A stretch of 34,583 nucleotides of DNA from Fimenecus sp964614605. Its GTDB lineage: Bacteria; Bacillota; Clostridia; Oscillospirales; Acutalibacteraceae. The stretch's first letter is position 1, and every line of letters begins with the position of its first letter. The notes under the pieces were generated by a model. The model saw nothing but the letters and a program-made list of their open reading frames with translations, searched no databases and was not told where the DNA came from. Both the position numbers and the translations under genes were made by a program. Shown piece after piece: positions 16,023 to 22,430 of this stretch. The stretch lies in assembly GCA_964614605.1 (NCBI GenBank), contig CAZTLU010000009.1, forward strand, positions 1-34,583, in the 5' to 3' direction.

Positions 16023-16059
16023 TTCAGCCTTGCGGTATATGCTATGGCTGAATTTTTTT
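16023..16059 (+). terminator. Riboswitch-controlled intrinsic terminator
   Basis: TTCAGCC (16023-16029) pairs with GGCTGAA (16046-16052), followed by seven T. It sits between the TPP aptamer and the thiT ribosome binding site, the expected place for the expression platform. Confidence 0.8.
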
Positions 16060-16075
16060 ATTTGGAGGATTTGTT

Positions 16076-16735
16076 ATGAAAAACAAAAAAAATCTCTATT
16101 GGCTTGTTGAAAGCGCAGTTATGATTGCGCTTGCCGCAGTTCTTGAATGGGTATCGAAAATGATTATCCCTGAAATGCCCTTTGGCGGACAAGTCACAAT
16201 CGTCAGTATGCTTCCCGTAGTACTTGTAGGCTGGAGGTGTGGCATAAGTAAAGGTCTTGTAACAGGACTTATTTACGCATTTGTGCAGATGGCATTGGGC
16301 GTAAAAACAATCAGTGCAATGATTATGCCCGCATCTGAAGATTATCTTGGTAGTCTCGGCAATGTTATTCTTATGTTTATCTTTGACTACATACTTGCTT
16401 ATACCGTTTTAGGTCTCGGCGCTATGTACAAAAAGGTCATAAAAAAGGATTCGGTTTCCCTTGCTCTCGGTACATTAACTGTTTTGCTACTTCGTTATAT
16501 CTGCCATATTGTGTCAGGATACATTCTTTTTGGTGCCTGGGCAGAATGGTTCTTTACCCAAGACGGTTTCTATGCTTGGGGACAGTCAATCATGAATACA
16601 TTCAGTGGTAATGCACTCTCACTTGTTTATTCAATCATTTATAACGGTTTTTATATGGTGCCTGAAATCATAATCACAACAATTGTTGCGGTAATTGTGG
16701 GCAAAATACCGCAGATTACAAAAATCAAAGCATAA
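16076..16735 (+). CDS. thiT: Thiamine ECF transporter S-component ThiT
   Basis: ThiT is the membrane subunit that binds thiamine and docks with the shared energy-coupling module (EcfA/A'/T), which is not in this window. The 219-residue protein has about six hydrophobic helices. It carries ThiT landmarks: EW near 24-25, GWRCGISKGLVTGLIYAFVQ (52-71), His144 (ICHIVSG), YAWGQSIM and YNGFYMVPE (189-197), whose Tyr/Asn line the thiamine pocket in the known structure. The ribosome binding site is GGAGG, 7 nt upstream of the ATG. The TPP riboswitch directly upstream confirms the thiamine link. Confidence 0.95.
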   Translation: MKNKKNLYWLVESAVMIALAAVLEWVSKMIIPEMPFGGQVTIVSMLPVVLVGWRCGISKGLVTGLIYAFVQMALGVKTISAMIMPASEDYLGSLGNVILMFIFDYILAYTVLGLGAMYKKVIKKDSVSLALGTLTVLLLRYICHIVSGYILFGAWAEWFFTQDGFYAWGQSIMNTFSGNALSLVYSIIYNGFYMVPEIIITTIVAVIVGKIPQITKIKA

Positions 16736-16739
16736 AGAA

Positions 16740-16763
16740 AAAGAGGTAGATTTCTACCTCTTT
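16740..16763. terminator. Bidirectional terminator between thiT and pseudouridine synthase
   Basis: An 11-bp inverted repeat AAAGAGGTAGA/TCTACCTCTTT with a very short loop sits between convergent genes. Confidence 0.75.
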
Positions 16764-16767
16764 CTCT

Positions 16768-17730
16768 CTATAAGCCTTTATTATAAAACTCATTTTTAAA
16801 CCACACATCGTCAACCTCAAATTCCTTATGGTTAAGGTATTCAAGAATTCCCGCGTCGCTTGTGAAATCAAATACAAGCTTATATGAATATAAAAATTGC
16901 TTTTTATAGCCGTATTTCTTGTTTTGAGCATTTGTACCGTATTTTCCGTCACCTAAAAGTGGATGGCCGATTGACGCGAAATGTGCTCTGATTTGGTGCG
17001 TTCTGCCTGTTAACAATTCAACCTCAACAAGACTCAATTCGCCGTCGCTGTCAAGCACATTATATTTGGTGCGTATTTCCTTTGAGTCTGTTTTTCTTGT
17101 TTTGGATACTGTAACCTTGTTTTTGCTTTCATCTTTAACAAGATAGCCCTCAAGCAGTCCGCTTTTTTTCTTGATTTCACCGTGAACTATGCAAAGATAA
17201 AACTTGTGCAGTTCGCGGTCTTTCATTTTTTGATTAAGTATTCGCAATGTTTCTGCATTTTTAGCCGCAATTACAATTCCGCCCGTATTCCTGTCAATTC
17301 GGTTTACCAACGACGGTACAAATGAGTTTTCATCGTCGGGTTTGTATTCACCTTTTTCGTAAAGATAACGCTTGATTCTGCCAATCAGAGTGTCAATATA
17401 TTCGTGGTCGTCGGGGTGAGAGAGAACTCCGACCTTTTTGTCACAGAGAATAATGTTTTCATCTTCATAAATAATATTGAGATTTTTTGAAGCCTTAAGA
17501 AAATCATATTTTTCAGGTGCCTTTTCAAAAAACTCGTCATTGATATACATATTGACAACATCGCCGAGATTAAGCCGTGTGGAAATCTCTGCTCGCTTAC
17601 CATTCACCTTGATTCTCTTAATACGAATGTATTTATACATAAGAGTTTTAGGCAGCAGGGGAACAGTCTTGCTTATGAACTTGTCAAGACGCTGGTCAGC
17701 GTCATTTTTGTTAACTGTAAAACTTTTCAC
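16768..17730 (-). CDS. RluA-family 23S rRNA/tRNA pseudouridine synthase
   Basis: This enzyme isomerises uridine to pseudouridine in structured RNA. I start at GTG 17730 because AGAGGTG lies 6 nt upstream and the protein then begins at the S4 domain; the longer frame to 17769 has no ribosome binding site. Residues 1-65 are an S4-type RNA-binding domain. The catalytic domain has NRIDRNTGG (143-151) with the nucleophile Asp146, then KFYLCIVHG and LLTGRTHQIRAHFASIGHPLLGD. The 320-residue length is usual. Clostridia carry several RluA paralogues, so I do not assign RluC or RluD or a target base. Confidence 0.9.
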   Translation of the reverse strand: MKSFTVNKNDADQRLDKFISKTVPLLPKTLMYKYIRIKRIKVNGKRAEISTRLNLGDVVNMYINDEFFEKAPEKYDFLKASKNLNIIYEDENIILCDKKVGVLSHPDDHEYIDTLIGRIKRYLYEKGEYKPDDENSFVPSLVNRIDRNTGGIVIAAKNAETLRILNQKMKDRELHKFYLCIVHGEIKKKSGLLEGYLVKDESKNKVTVSKTRKTDSKEIRTKYNVLDSDGELSLVEVELLTGRTHQIRAHFASIGHPLLGDGKYGTNAQNKKYGYKKQFLYSYKLVFDFTSDAGILEYLNHKEFEVDDVWFKNEFYNKGL

Positions 17731-17789
17731 TTTAACACCTCTGAATTTGTGTATAAATAAATATACCACATCTTATATTCCTTTTCAAC

Positions 17790-17818
17790 TTGAAACTTTC
17801 AATAAATTAGTATAGAAT
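17790..17818 (+). promoter_or_regulatory. Candidate promoter for the 17836 gene
   Basis: TTGAAA at 17790-17795, a 17-nt spacer and TAGAAT at 17813-17818. The expected start site falls next to the AAGGTGA ribosome binding site. Confidence 0.55.
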
Positions 17819-17835
17819 AATAAAAGGTGATAAAA

Positions 17836-18360
17836 ATGGAAATCAATAATGTTCATTATAAGGTGTTAAGTGAACCACAAAAAATCTATCTCAATATGCC
17901 TACAGTTAAAATCCGTGAAAAGCTTAATGTTGCTTTTAAAAATCCGACCGCTGAAGAGGATATGACGGGCATTTTCGGTAAATACGCAAAGCTTGATAAG
18001 CTTTATAAGGTAAAATACATTCATTCCCGAAATAAACAGCTTCAGCCCGAGACCTTTGACAGATATCATTATCTTCTTGATGTGGGTGAAGATGAAAACG
18101 GCGCGTATGTTGAATATGTAATGGTATATGATAAGCTTTACGACCCGCTCATAAGACTTGTTTATATTCTTGCAGTATGTGCTGTTCTTGCATATCTTTA
18201 TTATATGTACTCGCAAAAGGTAATGACATCGTTGTCCGCAGGAGTTCTTGGTGTAATTATTGCGGCAACTGTGATTCTAGTATTTAAAAAGTCAAAAGAA
18301 TCTGCTGAAGAATGCAAAAAAGCAGAAATACTGTTAAAAAACCTTATTGCAGAAATGTAA
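17836..18360 (+). CDS. Small two-pass membrane protein, unknown function
   Basis: This 174-residue protein has a soluble N-terminal part (1-105) with many charged and aromatic residues, then two transmembrane helices (about 107-125 and 131-151) and a basic/acidic helical C-terminus. I recognise no family. I chose the ATG at 17836 because AAGGTGA is 5 nt upstream; an in-frame GTG lies three codons earlier. It stands alone between the divergent pseudouridine synthase gene and the ABC transporter, which has its own promoter 7 bp after this stop. Confidence 0.75.
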   Translation: MEINNVHYKVLSEPQKIYLNMPTVKIREKLNVAFKNPTAEEDMTGIFGKYAKLDKLYKVKYIHSRNKQLQPETFDRYHYLLDVGEDENGAYVEYVMVYDKLYDPLIRLVYILAVCAVLAYLYYMYSQKVMTSLSAGVLGVIIAATVILVFKKSKESAEECKKAEILLKNLIAEM

Positions 18361-18366
18361 TTTATA

Positions 18367-18395
18367 TTGACAAAATCCTTTTATTGTTGTATTAT
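18367..18395 (+). promoter_or_regulatory. Promoter for the amino acid ABC transporter operon
   Basis: Consensus TTGACA at 18367-18372, a 17-nt spacer and TATTAT at 18390-18395, with about 45 nt to the start codon. Confidence 0.75.
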
Positions 18396-18439
18396 ACTAA
18401 AGTATTAACGCTTTACTACACTAAAAAGGAGTTTGAATT

Positions 18440-19234
18440 ATGAAAATGAAAAAAGTTCTTGCTGTCGTTATGGCAGTTCTTATGATGACACTTTGCCTTG
18501 CAGGCTGTGGTGGAAACGATGCAAAAATCGTCGTTGCTGAAGCAGGCTCAGCAGGTGAAACTGTTATGAATTCAGACGCATATTTTGCTGATTTTGAGAA
18601 AATTGCAGTTGATTCACAGGCAAAAACTCTTATTGAGGTTAAGTCAGGTACAGCTGATGCAGCAGTTATTGACTATGTTATGACAATTGGTTCAATTGGT
18701 GAGGGTACTGATTATGCCAATCTTAAGGTAATTGAAGATGTTTCTTTCAGCCCCGAGCAGTATGGCATTGCTTTCAGAAAAGGCTCTGATGCGGTTTATT
18801 ATGTAAATCAGGCAATGACAGACCTTAAAGCTGACGGTACACTTAATACTATCGCTACAAAGTATAAGCTTCAAGACCTTCTTCTCGTTGAAGACAGCTT
18901 TGAAAAGCCCGAAGTTGCTGAATCTGATTGGGAATACATCAAAAACAAGGGCGAAATGATTATTGGTATCACACTTTTTGCACCTATGAACTATGAAGTA
19001 AATGGTGAGCTTACAGGTTTTGAAACAGAATTTGCAGAGGCAGTTTGTGCAAAACTTGGCGTTAAGGCTAAATTTCAGGTAATCGATTGGAAATCAAAAG
19101 AAACAGAACTTGCAAGTAAAAATATTGACTGCATCTGGAACGGTATGACAATTACAGATGAAAGAGCAGAAAATATGGCAATTTCTATTCCTTATATGGA
19201 AAATAAGCAGGTTGTGGTTGTTAAAGCCGACTAA
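18440..19234 (+). CDS. Polar amino acid ABC transporter binding lipoprotein, apparently circularly permuted
   Basis: This extracellular solute-binding lipoprotein delivers an amino acid to the permease and ATPase encoded next. It has a signal peptide with lipobox LAGC (Cys23). Residues 29-143 look like the second lobe of the family: KIVVAEAGSAGE, EVKSGTADAAVIDY with the amine-binding Asp78, and QYGIAFRKGSD with the usual C-terminal helix. Residues 165-264 look like the first lobe: KGEMIIGIT, LTGFETEFAEAVCAKLG, NGMTITDERAENM with the carboxylate-binding Arg242, and IPYMENKQVVVVKAD. This order is the reverse of HisJ/GlnH, whose Arg precedes the Asp. The 264-residue length equals a complete protein, so nothing seems lost. 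The ribosome binding site AAGGAG is good. Confidence 0.88.
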   Translation: MKMKKVLAVVMAVLMMTLCLAGCGGNDAKIVVAEAGSAGETVMNSDAYFADFEKIAVDSQAKTLIEVKSGTADAAVIDYVMTIGSIGEGTDYANLKVIEDVSFSPEQYGIAFRKGSDAVYYVNQAMTDLKADGTLNTIATKYKLQDLLLVEDSFEKPEVAESDWEYIKNKGEMIIGITLFAPMNYEVNGELTGFETEFAEAVCAKLGVKAKFQVIDWKSKETELASKNIDCIWNGMTITDERAENMAISIPYMENKQVVVVKAD

Positions 19235-19251
19235 TTTTAGGAGTTTATTTA

Positions 19252-19896
19252 ATGTCTTTTGTTGAAATAAGCTTTGATTTGCTTCAAAGCTTTGCAGAAA
19301 ACTGTGAACTTTTTGTGTTCACATTGCTATTTTCATTGCCTTTGGGCCTTATAATTTCAATGGGCTCAATGTCAAAAATTAAAATCATAAAGTACATAAC
19401 AAAAGCATTTGTCTGGGTCATCAGAGGTACGCCTCTGATGCTCCAGCTTTTTGTGGTCTTTTATGTTCCGGGACTTGTATTCGGCATACCTATGAAATCC
19501 CGTATGACCGCTGCACTTATTGCTTTTGTTATTAACTATGCCGCATATTTTTCTGAAATTTACAGAGGCGGTATTGAGTCCATTCCAAAAGGTCAGTATG
19601 AAGCAGGTCAAGTGCTTGGCATGACCAAATCACAGATTTTCTTCAAGGTTGTTTTAATGCAGGTTGTAAAACGCATTATTCCGCCTATGAGTAATGAAAT
19701 TATAACCCTTGTTAAAGATACGTCTCTTGCGCGTGTAATCGCAATTTCAGAAATTCTTATGACCGCAACTGAATATACAGCTGAAGGTCTTATCTGGCCA
19801 TTGTTCTTTACTGCGATTTATTTCCTTGTGTTCTGTGGCGGACTCACTCTGCTTTTCAATTTTATTGAGAAAAAATTTGATTATTATCGGAGTTAA
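19252..19896 (+). CDS. Polar amino acid ABC transporter permease
   Basis: This is the integral membrane subunit of the HisMQ/GlnP type, which forms the amino acid channel as a homodimer or heterodimer. The 214 residues hold about five hydrophobic helices. RGTPLMLQLFVVFY and YAAYFSEIYRGGIESIPKGQYEAGQVLGM, with the EAA loop touching the ATPase, are family signatures. It lies 17 bp after the binding protein and 5 bp before the ATPase. Only one permease is present, so a homodimer is likely. Confidence 0.95.
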   Translation: MSFVEISFDLLQSFAENCELFVFTLLFSLPLGLIISMGSMSKIKIIKYITKAFVWVIRGTPLMLQLFVVFYVPGLVFGIPMKSRMTAALIAFVINYAAYFSEIYRGGIESIPKGQYEAGQVLGMTKSQIFFKVVLMQVVKRIIPPMSNEIITLVKDTSLARVIAISEILMTATEYTAEGLIWPLFFTAIYFLVFCGGLTLLFNFIEKKFDYYRS

Positions 19897-19901
19897 AAAT
19901 T

Positions 19902-20675
19902 ATGTCTATATTACAGGTAGAAAATATAAAAAAGAGCTTCGGTAATAACGAAGTTTTGAAGGATATCAGCTTTTCTCTTGAGAAAGGTGAGGTGTTGTCA
20001 ATTATCGGCTCATCAGGTAGCGGTAAAACTACACTTCTTCGTTGCCTTAACTTTCTTGAAACTGCTGAATTCGGCAAAATCTATGTAGACGACGATATGC
20101 TCATAGATTTTGAAACTGATTCAAATGAAAAAGATGCCCAACTTCGCAGAAAAAGACTTAATTTCGGCTTGGTGTTTCAATCATTTAATCTTTTCCCACA
20201 GTACAGTATTTTAAAAAATCTTACTTTGGCAGTTCAGCTTCTTGAAAATGTAAAGAAAAAAGATAAAGAAAAACTTAAAGAAATTGATGACCGTGCGATA
20301 GAGCTACTTAAAAGGGTAGGGCTTGAAGAAAAAGTCAATGCTTATCCCTGCGAGCTTTCGGGTGGTCAGCAGCAACGAGTTGCTATTGCCCGCGCACTAA
20401 TGTTATCACCGAAAATTCTTTGCTTTGACGAACCGACGAGTGCACTTGACCCCGAGCTTACGGGAGAGGTGCTTCGTGTAATTCGTGAACTTCGCGACGG
20501 TCACACAACAATGATTATTGTTACTCACGAAATGAATTTCGCAAAGAATGTTTCAGATAAAGTTATTTTTATGGCTGATGGCATTATTGAGGAAATGGGC
20601 TCACCTGCAGAAATATTTGAAAATCCTCAAAGTCAAAGACTTAAGGACTTCTTAAGCTCATCTTTAAAAGATTAA
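19902..20675 (+). CDS. glnQ: Polar amino acid ABC transporter ATPase
   Basis: This cytoplasmic ATPase powers the adjacent permease. It shows Walker A GSSGSGKTT (36-44), a Q-loop in VFQSFNLFPQY, signature LSGGQQQRVAIARAL, Walker B ILCFDEPTSALDPE and the switch His in IVTHEMNFAKN. The 257-residue length is slightly above typical GlnQ (about 240), mainly from extra residues around 65-80. It is last in the three-gene operon and is followed by a terminator. The substrate (glutamine, cystine or another polar amino acid) is not determined by the ATPase. Confidence 0.95.
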   Translation: MSILQVENIKKSFGNNEVLKDISFSLEKGEVLSIIGSSGSGKTTLLRCLNFLETAEFGKIYVDDDMLIDFETDSNEKDAQLRRKRLNFGLVFQSFNLFPQYSILKNLTLAVQLLENVKKKDKEKLKEIDDRAIELLKRVGLEEKVNAYPCELSGGQQQRVAIARALMLSPKILCFDEPTSALDPELTGEVLRVIRELRDGHTTMIIVTHEMNFAKNVSDKVIFMADGIIEEMGSPAEIFENPQSQRLKDFLSSSLKD

Positions 20676-20679
20676 ATCA

Positions 20680-20705
20680 AATCCTCTGCATTGCAGAGGA
20701 TTTTT
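20680..20705 (+). terminator. Terminator of the amino acid transporter operon
   Basis: AATCCTCTGC (20680-20689) pairs with GCAGAGGATT (20693-20702), a 10-bp stem with a 3-nt loop and five T. Confidence 0.85.
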
Positions 20706-20751
20706 CTTGTAATAAGTAATATTTTATGGTAATATGTATTTGGTGATAGTT

Positions 20752-21477
20752 ATGAAAAAAGCAATTTCTTTAATTTTTACATTTTTAATATTAGTTTCTG
20801 CGTTTTCAATTTCTGCTTTTGCTGAATCAAAAACTACATTATCTTTGACAAGTGAAACTGTATATGCTGGCGAAGAGTTTACGCTCAATCTTTTTATTAG
20901 CGATAACTCAAAAATGAGCGGTGCAGTCATCGACATCAATTACGATAAAAATATGCTTGAATATGTGTCGGCAGAGCAGGGGGGAATCCTTGATGAATCG
21001 GCTAACATCAGTATAAAAAATATTGATGGCGAAACAGCAAAGGTGCGTTTTACTTATCTTGCACCGGCTTCTTCGGTTACTTCTGAGGGTGTGATTATGT
21101 CAATCACCTTTAAAGCACTCTCAAGCGCAACGGGAAATGCAGATTTGACTATTACAATTCCCAATGCCGGCGATTTCGTGACTCAAGATTTAGAAAGAAT
21201 TTCTTATGAAGTCAGCAATTCTGTTGTAAAAATTATAAATACAACTTATGTTGAACAGAGCGATGAAGATACATCTTCAACGACTGAAAACGCTTCACAG
21301 TCAACAGAAATTGACAGTTCTCAATCAACTACTGAGCAACAAATAAATATTGATACAGACAATACTGATAACGATAACGGAGATAACACTTTAATTGTTG
21401 TTTTGTTGGTGGTAGGTTTGTTGTTTATTACTGTCGGGGTTATAATACTTGTTCAAAGCAAAAAGAAAAAGGAATAA
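20752..21477 (+). CDS. Membrane-anchored cohesin-domain surface protein
   Basis: This is a predicted exported protein with a cohesin-type beta-sandwich. It has a signal peptide (1-24, ending SAFA), a cohesin-like domain (about 28-162) with VYAGEEFTLNLFISDNSKM, then GAVIDINYDKNMLEYVSAEQG and GVIMSITFKAL, a Ser/Thr/Asp-rich linker (165-212), and a C-terminal transmembrane helix (213-235) with a KKKKE tail. Cohesins bind dockerins in cellulosomes; no dockerin gene is in this window. The hydrophobic-plus-basic end resembles a sorting signal but lacks LPxTG or NPxTN, so direct membrane anchoring is likelier. I start at ATG 20752 (GGTGA 6 nt upstream), not the in-frame ATG at 20734. Confidence 0.82.
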   Translation: MKKAISLIFTFLILVSAFSISAFAESKTTLSLTSETVYAGEEFTLNLFISDNSKMSGAVIDINYDKNMLEYVSAEQGGILDESANISIKNIDGETAKVRFTYLAPASSVTSEGVIMSITFKALSSATGNADLTITIPNAGDFVTQDLERISYEVSNSVVKIINTTYVEQSDEDTSSTTENASQSTEIDSSQSTTEQQINIDTDNTDNDNGDNTLIVVLLVVGLLFITVGVIILVQSKKKKE

Positions 21478-21508
21478 TTTTGTTTTTACCGCATATTATT
21501 TAGCGGTG

Positions 21509-21625
21509 ATGCAAGTGAAAAGGTACATAACAGAAACCGAAAAGCTTGATATTTTGGTTCATTTAATCATGAACGGATATCTTACAGAAAATCAAATAAA
21601 AGCAATAATAAAGCGAGGTAATTGA
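21509..21625 (+). CDS. Possible 35-38 residue small protein
   Basis: Between the cohesin gene and the converging flavin reductase gene, a plus-strand frame reads MQVKRYITETEKLDILVHL and onward, ending NQIKAIIKRGN and TGA. The pattern is a charged amphipathic helix pair, unlike random intergenic DNA. GGTGAT precedes an internal GTG at 21518 at good spacing, so the product may be 35 residues. Its stop lies within the terminator stem. I recognise no family and there is no clear promoter, so it may be non-coding. Confidence 0.35.
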   Translation: MQVKRYITETEKLDILVHLIMNGYLTENQIKAIIKRGN

Positions 21626-21636
21626 CTTACCTCGCT
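21612..21636. terminator. Bidirectional terminator
   Basis: AGCGAGGTAA (21612-21621) pairs with TTACCTCGCT (21627-21636) around a 5-nt loop, with T-rich sequence on both outer sides. It sits between convergent genes. Confidence 0.8.
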
Positions 21637-21642
21637 AAAATT

Positions 21643-22254
21643 TTATTCAATTGGTTCAAAATCCTCTGCACCGTGTTTGCAAAGGGGACAAACGAAGTCG
21701 GGCGGTAACTCTTTTCCTTCATAAACATATCCGCAAATTTTACAAACGAACCCCTTTTTCTTTTTGGGTATCTCGGGCTTGGGCTTGATGTGGTCAAAGT
21801 AGTATTGATATGTTGCAGAAGGAACATCGGAAAGTGTTTCAGCTTCTGTAACATCAGAAATAAAGAGCAAATGAGAACCGCAATCAATTATTTCTGTCAC
21901 AGCACAGGAAATGTATGCGTTCGTTCCCTCACAAATAAAATATGTTCCGTTTTCTGTGCGGTAGTGGTCGTTGTGACCTGTGAATTTGTCAGTATCTCTG
22001 CCACTGACAAATCCAAATCTTTTAAATATATCAAAGGTTGCATCTGTTGAAATTACAGAAACGGTAAATTTCTTTGTTCTCTCAATCATTTCGCAAGTAA
22101 GATTGCTTTTATTTACAGCTATTGAAATTCTTTTTGGATTATCGGTAATCTGGGTAGTTGTGTTTATTATGCAGCCGTTATCTTTACCATTTTCGTGTGC
22201 AGTAAGAATAAACAAACCGTAGCTTAATTTGAACATTGCTTCGTTTCTAATCAT
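21643..22254 (-). CDS. Flavin reductase-rubredoxin fusion (flavoredoxin-like)
   Basis: Residues 1-160 are an FMN-binding flavin reductase domain: FKLSYGLFILTAHENGKDNGCIINTTTQ near the start, RISIAVNKSNLTCEMI, then FTVSVISTDA and FGFVSGRDTDKF. The last 36 residues are a rubredoxin with two iron-binding cysteine pairs (CKICGYVYEG and CPLCKHG). Such fusions in anaerobes pass electrons from NAD(P)H-linked partners to flavodiiron proteins or oxygen/peroxide-scavenging enzymes; no such partner is adjacent. The 203-residue length is normal. The ribosome binding site is AAGGAG, and a TGTTATACT extended -10-like box lies upstream near 22280. Confidence 0.9.
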   Translation of the reverse strand: MIRNEAMFKLSYGLFILTAHENGKDNGCIINTTTQITDNPKRISIAVNKSNLTCEMIERTKKFTVSVISTDATFDIFKRFGFVSGRDTDKFTGHNDHYRTENGTYFICEGTNAYISCAVTEIIDCGSHLLFISDVTEAETLSDVPSATYQYYFDHIKPKPEIPKKKKGFVCKICGYVYEGKELPPDFVCPLCKHGAEDFEPIE

Positions 22255-22350
22255 AACAACATCTCCTTTTTATTAAGTATAACACATTTCTATAATTTAG
22301 TATACATTTTTGTTGTGTTTTTTTAAATTCCTTTTTATATAATTGGCAGA

Positions 22351-22379
22351 TTGACAAAAATCTACAAATATGCTATCTT
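22351..22379 (+). promoter_or_regulatory. Promoter for the NhaC-type antiporter gene
   Basis: Consensus TTGACA at 22351-22356, a 17-nt spacer and TATCTT at 22374-22379, with about 50 nt to the start codon. Confidence 0.7.
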
Positions 22380-22430
22380 TTTATGTACATTAAGAGCATT
22401 TGTTTCTCGATTTAAAAAGGAGTTGTTTAA

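Noticed and set aside
15928..16110. 60-codon frame over the TPP riboswitch
   Set aside because: The nucleotide conservation is explained completely by the aptamer; no ribosome binding site.
20734..20751. Upstream ATG for the cohesin-domain protein
   Set aside because: No ribosome binding site before it, and the ATG at 20752 gives a standard signal peptide start (MKKAISLIF) behind GGTGA.
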